Shown: positions 1 through 6,347 of the stretch, one piece after another
Layout: the number at the start of each line of letters is the position of its first letter
Numbering within the stretch: position 1 is the first letter of the stretch
Assembly (NCBI GenBank): GCA_036563895.1
Contig: DATCLN010000138.1
Location: forward strand, 1 to 6,347
DNA: 6,347 nucleotides
Direction: 5' to 3'
Source of the DNA: ZCTH02-B3 sp036563895
Lineage (GTDB): Bacteria; Bacillota; Bacilli; Paenibacillales; Paenibacillaceae
Translations under genes and position numbers: made by a program
The notes under the pieces: generated by a model
What the model saw: only the letters and a program-made list of their open reading frames with translations
Databases searched by the model: none
Told to the model about the DNA's origin: nothing

Positions 1-1
1 G

Positions 2-1375
2 CGGGTGACGGCTTCGCGGCGGCTGGACGCGTTTTTCTACAATGTCGGATACGCCGAAGGCGTCTCCTTCGCCAATCATCGCGAGATGATGGAATTCCTC
101 CGGAACAACCGGTTTCCGGTCAACCCCTACGTCTGCTACTGTTCCACCGTCGAAGAGGTGGCGGCGGAAGTGGAGCGGCTGGCCGCGAAGCGCGGCGAGT
201 TCGATTACCTGATCGACGGCGTGGTGATCAAGCTCACCGACATGCGCACCCGGGAGGTGCTCGGCTTCACCGACAAGTTCCCGCGCTGGGCGGTGGCCTT
301 CAAGTTTGAGGCGGAAGAGGCGACCACGGTGCTCCGCGCGGTGACGTGGGAAGTCGGCCGCACGGGGAAGCTGACGCCGGTGGCGCGGGTGGAACCGGTG
401 GAGCTGGGCGGGGTGACGGTGCAGAACTGCACCCTCAACAACTGGGGCGACATCGAGCGGAAGCGGCTGACCCACGCCCTGGGCACGCGGGTGTTCATCC
501 GGCGTTCCAACGACGTCATTCCCGAGATTCTCGGCAAGGCCGACGACGAACCGGGCGACCCCGTCGAGCTGCCCCGGGTCTGCCCGGCCTGCGGCACGCC
601 CCTGGAATGGCGCGGCGCCCACCTCTACTGCGGCAACCGGTCCGGCTGCAAGCCGCAGGCGGTGGGCCGCCTGACGCATTTCGCCTCCCGCGACGCCATG
701 GACATCGAGACGTTCAGCGTCATGACCGCCGAACAGCTGTATGACGAGCTGGGCGTGCGCGATCCGGCCGACCTGTATGAGCTGGAATTCGAGCAGCTGG
801 TGCGGCTCAATCGTTTCGGCCCGAAAAAGGCGGAAAACCTGCTCGCGGCGATTGAAAAATCGAAATCCCGCGACCTGGCTTCATTCCTTCACGCGCTGGG
901 AATCCCGAACGTGGGAAGGGCGACGGCCGTCGTGCTAGCCGACCATTTCGGATCGCTCGACCGGCTGATGGAAGCGGACGTGGAGGAGCTGAAGACGCTC
1001 CCCGACGTCGGAGACGTGGTGGCGGAAAGCATTCACGCCTTTTTCCGGGACCCCGAGATGCGCGAGTCCATCGCGCGCATGCGCGCCCGCGGCGTAAAGG
1101 CCGAAGCGGCGCGGCCGGCGGCGCAGGCGGACGCGAATCATCCGTTCTATGGGAAAACCATCGTGCTCACGGGCACGCTGTCCCGCATGACGCGCGACGA
1201 GGCGACGAAGCGGCTGGAGGCGCTGGGCGCCAAGGTGGCCGGGAGCGTTTCGCGCAAGACGGACCTGGTCATCGCCGGCGAGGCCGCCGGCAGCAAGCTG
1301 GCGAAGGCGCGGGAACTCGGCGTGCCCGTGATGGAGGACGGGGAAGAGCTGTACCGGCTTTTGGGCGCGGATTGA
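2..1375 (+). CDS. ligA: NAD-dependent DNA ligase LigA, 5'-truncated by window edge
   Basis: This enzyme seals nicks in DNA during replication and repair, using NAD+ as the adenylate donor. The reading frame is open from the window edge, so the gene starts upstream. The GTG at 5 is an internal valine codon, not a start. About 456 residues of a usual ~670 are visible, so the KxDG lysine is not. Counting from the GTG, DGVVIK (71-76) and the WAVAFKFEAEE stretch (95-105) are late adenylation-domain motifs. GRTGKLTPVARVEPVELGG (118-136) opens the OB fold. Cys193, 196, 209 and 215 form the zinc finger. Helix-hairpin-helix repeats span about 250-345 and an intact BRCT domain 380-456, with LTGTLSR and a typical C-terminal AGEAAGSKL. 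FKFEAEE, NNWGDI and RRSNDVIPEILG resemble clostridial LigA more than the Bacillus forms I remember, so this could be a second ligase; that is inference. The C-terminus is complete, and a terminator separates it from ctsR. Confidence 0.95.
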   Translation, partial: RVTASRRLDAFFYNVGYAEGVSFANHREMMEFLRNNRFPVNPYVCYCSTVEEVAAEVERLAAKRGEFDYLIDGVVIKLTDMRTREVLGFTDKFPRWAVAFKFEAEEATTVLRAVTWEVGRTGKLTPVARVEPVELGGVTVQNCTLNNWGDIERKRLTHALGTRVFIRRSNDVIPEILGKADDEPGDPVELPRVCPACGTPLEWRGAHLYCGNRSGCKPQAVGRLTHFASRDAMDIETFSVMTAEQLYDELGVRDPADLYELEFEQLVRLNRFGPKKAENLLAAIEKSKSRDLASFLHALGIPNVGRATAVVLADHFGSLDRLMEADVEELKTLPDVGDVVAESIHAFFRDPEMRESIARMRARGVKAEAARPAAQADANHPFYGKTIVLTGTLSRMTRDEATKRLEALGAKVAGSVSRKTDLVIAGEAAGSKLAKARELGVPVMEDGEELYRLLGAD

Positions 1376-1402
1376 CCCCCGGCACGGGGGAGTTGGCAGA
1401 AC

Positions 1403-1443
1403 GGCGGGGAAGATGCGAAATCTTCCCCGCCTTCCGCATATTT
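1403..1443 (+). terminator. Probable Rho-independent terminator of ligA
   Basis: A perfect 12-bp inverted repeat (GGCGGGGAAGAT at 1403-1414, ATCTTCCCCGCC at 1420-1431) encloses the 5-nt loop GCGAA. It lies 27 nt after the ligA stop. The tail TTCCGCATATTT (1432-1443) is only a weak T-run, so efficiency is uncertain. A smaller hairpin, CCCCCG-GCA-CGGGGG (1376-1390), begins directly after the stop codon and may assist. The complementary strand has no T-run on its exit side, so it looks one-directional. Confidence 0.7.
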
Positions 1444-1469
1444 GCCCCCGCCGGGCCGCATAATATAAA
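1442..1469 (+). promoter_or_regulatory. Possible weak upstream promoter
   Basis: TTGCCC (1442-1447) and TATAAA (1464-1469) are separated by 16 bp, matching the vegetative consensus at 4/6 and 5/6 positions. It would start transcription near 1476 and read through the stronger promoter and the CtsR operator. Such a match can arise by chance in an AT-rich gap, and it starts just where the terminator tail ends, so support is weak. Confidence 0.2.
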
Positions 1470-1505
1470 GCGGTGCCGCAAACAGAAAAAATTTTCCGCT
1501 CCCCC

Positions 1506-1533
1506 TTGCAATTTTCTCCAATCAGGGTATAAT
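1506..1533 (+). promoter_or_regulatory. Main SigA-type promoter of the ctsR operon
   Basis: A perfect -10 box TATAAT (1528-1533) follows a -35-like TTGCAA (1506-1511, 4/6) after 16 bp. The expected start point is about 1540, giving a leader of roughly 92 nt before ctsR. It sits in the only clearly AT-rich patch of the window, and the CtsR operator begins within a couple of bases of the expected start, which supports it being the regulated promoter. GGGTAT (1525-1530) overlaps the -10 and resembles a SigB -10 box, but no matching GTTT-type -35 is evident. Confidence 0.75.
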
Positions 1534-1541
1534 CAAATTAT

Positions 1542-1558
1542 AGTCAAAGAAAGTCAAA
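1542..1558 (+). promoter_or_regulatory. CtsR operator (CtsR box)
   Basis: AGTCAAA-GAA-AGTCAAA is a tandem heptad repeat with a 3-bp spacer, an exact fit to the CtsR consensus RGTCAAA-NAN-RGTCAAA. It covers about +2 to +18 relative to the predicted start, so bound CtsR would block initiation or early elongation. Further half-site-like heptads flank it: AATCAAA (1531-1537), overlapping the -10 box, and AGTCAAT (1558-1564), overlapping the second heptad. Neither has the 10-bp spacing of the main pair. The box implies autoregulation of the operon with release on heat or protein stress. Confidence 0.9.
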
Positions 1559-1583
1559 GTCAATCCAGCGGCCGGATGGTCCG

Positions 1584-1605
1584 ATCGCATACGAATCGCA
1601 TACGA
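1584..1605 (+). repeat. Perfect 11-bp tandem duplication in the ctsR leader
   Basis: ATCGCATACGA occurs twice back to back (1584-1594 and 1595-1605), and the following A at 1606 also matches. It lies in the predicted untranslated leader, 13 nt upstream of the Shine-Dalgarno region. It does not resemble the CtsR heptad. Each copy carries CGAA, which can pair with the TTCG elements at 1610-1613 and 1615-1618. Whether it is functional or a replication-slippage duplication cannot be told from the sequence. Confidence 0.8.
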
Positions 1606-1614
1606 AGCCTTCGT
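1602..1614 (+). other. Small leader hairpin abutting the ctsR ribosome binding site
   Basis: ACGAA (1602-1606) and TTCGT (1610-1614) form a 5-bp stem with the loop GCC. The upstream repeat copy, CGAA at 1592-1595, could extend it by pairing with TTCG at 1615-1618, whose last base is the first G of the Shine-Dalgarno run. The stem is short and its stability uncertain. A role in tuning ctsR translation is speculation. Confidence 0.35.
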
Positions 1615-1617
1615 TTC

Positions 1618-1626
1618 GGGAGGTGA
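1618..1626 (+). promoter_or_regulatory. Ribosome binding site of ctsR
   Basis: GGGAGGTGA is a near-perfect Shine-Dalgarno sequence. Its GGAGG core ends 9 nt before TTG 1633, which decides this non-ATG start. The GTG inside the run (1623) is in another frame. Confidence 0.85.
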
Positions 1627-1632
1627 CGGGAG

Positions 1633-2094
1633 TTGCGCAACATCTCCGATCTGATTGAAAACTACCTGAAGCAGATTCTGCAAAACAGTCCGAGCGGCGT
1701 CGTGGAGATCCAGCGCAGCGAGCTGGCCGACAAATTCTCCTGCGTTCCTTCGCAGATCAATTATGTCATCAGCACCCGCTTCACCCTGGAAAGAGGGTAC
1801 TACGTCGAGAGCAAGCGGGGAGGCGGCGGATACATCCGAATCCAGCGCGTCGACCTGCCATCTCTTGAAGCGGTCCAGAAGCACATCCGGCAGACCATCG
1901 GCGACAGCATCGACCAGGCCAGGGCGGAGGGCCTCATCTACCAGCTGCGGGAGACGGGCTATCTGACGGAAAGGGAAGCCCATATCCTGAACACGGCCAT
2001 CTCCCGGGAAGTGCTGTCGATCCGGCTTCCCCAGCGGGACGAGATCCGCGCCCGCCTGCTGAAATCGACGCTGCTGACGCTGCTGGCCAAATGA
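1633..2094 (+). CDS. ctsR: CtsR, transcriptional repressor of class III heat-shock genes
   Basis: CtsR is a dimeric winged-helix repressor that binds tandem heptads upstream of clp genes and acts as a temperature sensor. The 153-residue product matches the B. subtilis protein (about 154) end to end. The helix-turn-helix covers roughly residues 22-50 (ADKFSCVPSQINYVISTRF). The wing, VESKRGGGGYIRI (58-70), carries the tetraglycine loop known as the thermosensor, and Arg62, a known McsB phosphorylation site in the Geobacillus protein. The C-terminal helical part (about 75-153), ending in LPQRDEIRARLLKS, is the dimerisation and Clp/McsB-responsive domain. The start is TTG 1633, 9 nt after a strong Shine-Dalgarno; the product begins MRNISDLIE like its homologues. 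It is the first gene of the operon, and the CtsR box upstream of it implies autorepression. Confidence 0.97.
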   Translation: MRNISDLIENYLKQILQNSPSGVVEIQRSELADKFSCVPSQINYVISTRFTLERGYYVESKRGGGGYIRIQRVDLPSLEAVQKHIRQTIGDSIDQARAEGLIYQLRETGYLTEREAHILNTAISREVLSIRLPQRDEIRARLLKSTLLTLLAK

Positions 2095-2140
2095 ATTTCG
2101 CCGCCGGCGCCGCCCCGCGCGGAGCCTGGCGAGCCCAGTC

Positions 2141-2147
2141 AAGGAGG
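2141..2147 (+). promoter_or_regulatory. Ribosome binding site of mcsA
   Basis: AAGGAGG lies 8 nt before GTG 2156. It fixes the start of mcsA at a GTG that gives MICQEC, the expected N-terminus with the first zinc-binding cysteine pair. Confidence 0.85.
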
Positions 2148-2155
2148 CGATCGGC

Positions 2156-2656
2156 GTGATTTGCCAGGAATGCGGGAAACGGCCCGCCACCCTCCATTTT
2201 ACGAAAATCGTAAACGGGGAAAAATCCGAACTGCATATCTGCGAGGCCTGCGCGAGGGAAAGGGGCGAGATCATTCCCGGCACCGGAAACGGTTTTTCCA
2301 TCCACAACCTGCTTTCCGGGCTGCTGGATTTTGAACCGGCGGAGACCGGCATCAAGCCGGCCCTGCGCTGCGAGACGTGCGGCATGTCCTATTCGCAGTT
2401 CGGCAAGATCGGCCGGTTCGGCTGCCCCGATTGCTACCGGACGTTCGCGGATCGTCTGGAACCCATGCTGAAGCGGGTGCAGGGCGGCAAGGTGCACGTG
2501 GGGAAAGTCCCCCGGCGGGCCGGCGGCAAAATGCGGACGAAAAGGGAAATCGAGAGGCTCAGACGCGAACTTCAGCTCAGCGTCGAACGGGAGGACTTCG
2601 AGACGGCCGCCCGGCTTCGCGACCGCATCCGCGAGCTGGAGCGGGAAATCGGGTAG
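2156..2656 (+). CDS. mcsA: McsA, zinc-binding activator of the McsB arginine kinase
   Basis: McsA is a cytosolic partner of McsB that stimulates its arginine kinase activity and helps regulate CtsR and ClpC. The 166-residue product carries four CxxC pairs: Cys3/6, Cys29/32, Cys72/75 and Cys90/93, consistent with zinc binding. The C-terminus, about 127-166, is charged, helical and coiled-coil-prone with a UVR-type motif (LSVEREDFETAARLRDRIRELE begins at residue 141). That motif is also found in the ClpC M-domain and in UvrB/UvrC. It is slightly shorter than the B. subtilis protein (about 185), with no motif missing. The start is GTG, 8 nt after AAGGAGG. It lies 61 nt after ctsR and 56 nt before mcsB, within the operon. 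I see no sign of damage. Confidence 0.95.
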   Translation: MICQECGKRPATLHFTKIVNGEKSELHICEACARERGEIIPGTGNGFSIHNLLSGLLDFEPAETGIKPALRCETCGMSYSQFGKIGRFGCPDCYRTFADRLEPMLKRVQGGKVHVGKVPRRAGGKMRTKREIERLRRELQLSVEREDFETAARLRDRIRELEREIG

Positions 2657-2697
2657 CGGCGTCAATAACGGAAAGGGCGCCGGGAAAGCCGGCAAGG

Positions 2698-2705
2698 AAA
2701 GGAGG
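2698..2705 (+). promoter_or_regulatory. Ribosome binding site of mcsB
   Basis: AAAGGAGG ends 7 nt before ATG 2713. An ATG at 2706 touches the Shine-Dalgarno and is in another frame, so 2713 is the start. The open frame extending upstream into mcsA is not translated as McsB. Confidence 0.85.
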
Positions 2706-2712
2706 ATGGCGC

Positions 2713-3777
2713 ATGGGCAAACATGCTTTTACACGGCATGCCCTCAGCCCCTGGATGAAAGAGGGCGGGCCCGAATCGGACGTGGTGCTCAGCAGCCGCA
2801 TCCGTCTCGCGCGCAACCTGCGGAACAAGCCGTTTCCGATGCGGGCGACGCCGGCCCAGTCCGCGGAGGTGCTGGACCAGCTGATGGATCTGGCGGAGAG
2901 CGGCCGCCTGAGCGGAATGGGGCCGCTGGAGGCCATCCGCATCGACGACCTGACCGATCTGGAAAAAATGGTTCTCGTGGAAAAGCACCTCATCAGCCCA
3001 GCGCTGGCCAACGAATCCCGCAACGCCGGGCTGATCCTTTCGAACCGCGAGAACATCAGCGTCATGATCAACGAAGAAGACCACCTGCGCATCCAGTGCC
3101 TGAGCCCCGGGTTCCAGGTGCGGGAAACCTGGGACTGGGCCAGCAGGATCGACGACCTGTTCGAGGAAAACCTCGATTACGCGTTCGACGAAAAGCTCGG
3201 TTACCTGACCAGCTGCCCGACCAACGTCGGCACGGGTCTCCGCGCTTCCGTCATGATGCATCTGCCCGCGCTGGTGCTGACCGGCCAGATCAACCGGATT
3301 CTGTCCGCGGTCACCAAGGTGGGGCTGGCCGTGCGCGGACTGTACGGCGAAGGAAGCGAGGCCACCGGTAACCTGTTCCAGGTGTCCAACCAGATCACCC
3401 TCGGCCAGTCGGAGACGGAAATCATCGACAACCTGTACCGGGTGACGCGGCAGATCGCCGACCAGGAACGGGAAGCCCGCCGCCGGCTGCTGGCGGAGTC
3501 CCGCCTTCGCATCGCGGACCGCGTCCGCCGTTCGTACGGCATCCTGCGGCATGCGGAGATCATCGACTCCAAGGAGTCGGCCCAGCGGCTTTCCGACCTG
3601 CGTCTGGGCGTAAGCCTCGGCCTCGTGCCGGAAGTGAACGAGCAGATGCTGAACGAGCTGCTGGTCAGTACGCAGCCGGGCTTCCTGCAGCACTCCCACG
3701 GCGGGGCGCTGAGCCCGGAGCAGCGGGACGCCAAGCGGGCGGAGCTCATCCGCAGACGCCTGGCCGAAGCGGGCTAA
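2713..3777 (+). CDS. mcsB: McsB, protein-arginine kinase
   Basis: McsB transfers phosphate from ATP to arginine side chains. It inactivates CtsR and labels damaged proteins for ClpC-ClpP. The fold is that of phosphagen (creatine/arginine) kinases. The product is 354 residues, close to the B. subtilis length of about 363. SSRIRLARN (27-35) is the conserved N-terminal nucleotide-binding signature. NEEDHLRI (120-127) holds the catalytic-site glutamates and Arg126. SCPTNVGTGLRASV (167-180) contains Cys168, equivalent to the essential cysteine of B. subtilis McsB. GEGSEA (212-217) supplies a further active-site glutamate. RDAKRA (338-343) fits the RDxxRA phosphoarginine-binding pocket that mediates allosteric activation. 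Arg29 corresponds to a reported autophosphorylation site. ATG 2713 is preceded by AAAGGAGG. It is followed by a 122-nt structured gap before clpC. All key residues are present, so it should be active. Confidence 0.97.
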   Translation: MGKHAFTRHALSPWMKEGGPESDVVLSSRIRLARNLRNKPFPMRATPAQSAEVLDQLMDLAESGRLSGMGPLEAIRIDDLTDLEKMVLVEKHLISPALANESRNAGLILSNRENISVMINEEDHLRIQCLSPGFQVRETWDWASRIDDLFEENLDYAFDEKLGYLTSCPTNVGTGLRASVMMHLPALVLTGQINRILSAVTKVGLAVRGLYGEGSEATGNLFQVSNQITLGQSETEIIDNLYRVTRQIADQEREARRRLLAESRLRIADRVRRSYGILRHAEIIDSKESAQRLSDLRLGVSLGLVPEVNEQMLNELLVSTQPGFLQHSHGGALSPEQRDAKRAELIRRRLAEAG

Positions 3778-3792
3778 GGGCTGTGAAGACCG

Positions 3793-3851
3793 GGTTGCGG
3801 CGGGGGTCACGGAGACCGGCCGGGAAGCCGGCCGTTCAAGGCCGCGCAACC
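3793..3851 (+). other. Nested GC-rich inverted repeats in the mcsB-clpC gap
   Basis: An inner hairpin pairs CGGCCGG (3817-3823) with CCGGCCG (3828-3834) around the tetraloop GAAG. An outer arm GGTTGCG (3793-3799) can pair with CGCAACC (3845-3851), enclosing it. No T-run follows, so it is unlikely to be a simple terminator. It could be an mRNA stability or processing element separating mcsB from clpC, but that is inference, and palindromes of this kind also arise by chance in GC-rich DNA. Confidence 0.45.
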
Positions 3852-3885
3852 GGGCCGGAGATGGCAATGAAAAGTCTGGAAAACT

Positions 3886-3890
3886 GGAGG
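3886..3890 (+). promoter_or_regulatory. Ribosome binding site of clpC
   Basis: GGAGG, followed by TG, lies 9 nt before ATG 3900. It supports the conserved MMFGRFTERA start over in-frame upstream ATGs at 3861 and 3867. The latter has a weaker GGAG (3857-3860) 6 nt ahead. Confidence 0.8.
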
Positions 3891-3899
3891 TGTTTTCCC

Positions 3900-6344
<2,445 letters not shown>

Positions 6345-6347
6345 CGC

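Noticed and set aside
1506..1530. SigB promoter suggested by GGGTAT at 1525-1530
   Set aside because: GGGTAT fits a SigB -10, but the bases at the right distance upstream (TTGCAA) do not fit the GTTT-type -35. The overlap with a perfect TATAAT explains the match.
1372..1626. 84-codon + strand open frame in the ligA-ctsR gap (overlapping the ligA stop)
   Set aside because: It runs through the terminator hairpin, promoter and CtsR box, has no convincing ribosome binding site and no recognisable sequence.
1434..1632. CIRCE (HrcA) element in the ctsR regulatory region
   Set aside because: No TTAGCACTC/GAGTGCTAA inverted repeat is present; control appears to be by CtsR alone.
2095..2155. Possible terminator or CtsR half-site in the ctsR-mcsA gap
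   Set aside because: The GC-rich palindromic bases lack a T-run, and the single AGTCAAG at 2137 has no partner heptad.
1522..2385. 287-codon minus-strand open frame across the operator, ctsR and mcsA
   Set aside because: It overlaps the promoter, operator and two well-supported genes and shows no protein family signature.
2662..3867. 401-codon minus-strand open frame opposite mcsB
   Set aside because: Shadow of mcsB for the same reason. It crosses both intergenic gaps and has no recognisable motif.

Overview
This window is a GC-rich chromosomal segment from a Gram-positive bacterium of the Bacillota. The gene order ctsR-mcsA-mcsB-clpC, the close match of the proteins to Bacillus subtilis CtsR, McsA, McsB and ClpC as I remember them, and the strongly G/C-biased third codon positions suggest a high-GC member of the Bacillales. 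The Paenibacillaceae (Paenibacillus, Thermobacillus or Cohnella type) are the best guess. The genus is inferred from protein flavour only. All five genes are on the + strand and there is no sign of a mobile element, CRISPR array, rRNA or tRNA.

Layout. Positions 2-1375 hold the 3' two-thirds of ligA (NAD-dependent DNA ligase), whose N-terminus lies outside the window. A perfect 12-bp GC-rich hairpin (1403-1431) then probably ends ligA transcription. The gap to 1632 carries a good housekeeping-type promoter (1506-1533) and, just downstream of the expected start point, a textbook CtsR operator (two AGTCAAA heptads with a GAA spacer, 1542-1558). Next comes a leader with a perfect 11-bp tandem duplication and a small hairpin abutting the ribosome binding site. 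ctsR (1633-2094, TTG start), mcsA (2156-2656, GTG start), mcsB (2713-3777) and clpC (3900-6344) follow with gaps of 61, 56 and 122 nt and no clear internal promoter or terminator. They read as one operon. The 122-nt mcsB-clpC gap can fold into a nested GC-rich structure without a U-run.

How it works. CtsR represses the operon at its own operator. McsB is a protein-arginine kinase activated by the zinc-binding protein McsA. It inactivates CtsR and marks misfolded proteins with phosphoarginine. ClpC, with ClpP encoded elsewhere, unfolds and degrades the marked proteins. Residues that support each step are visible here: CtsR Arg62 and its tetraglycine wing, the four CxxC pairs of McsA, McsB Cys168 and its RDxxRA pocket, and ClpC Glu32/Glu106 plus two intact Walker A/B sets.

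This is a known, apparently intact class III heat-shock operon, not a new system. The less ordinary points are the ligA neighbour with a Clostridia-like sequence flavour, the duplicated leader element next to the ctsR ribosome binding site, extra CtsR half-sites, and the structured leader before clpC.
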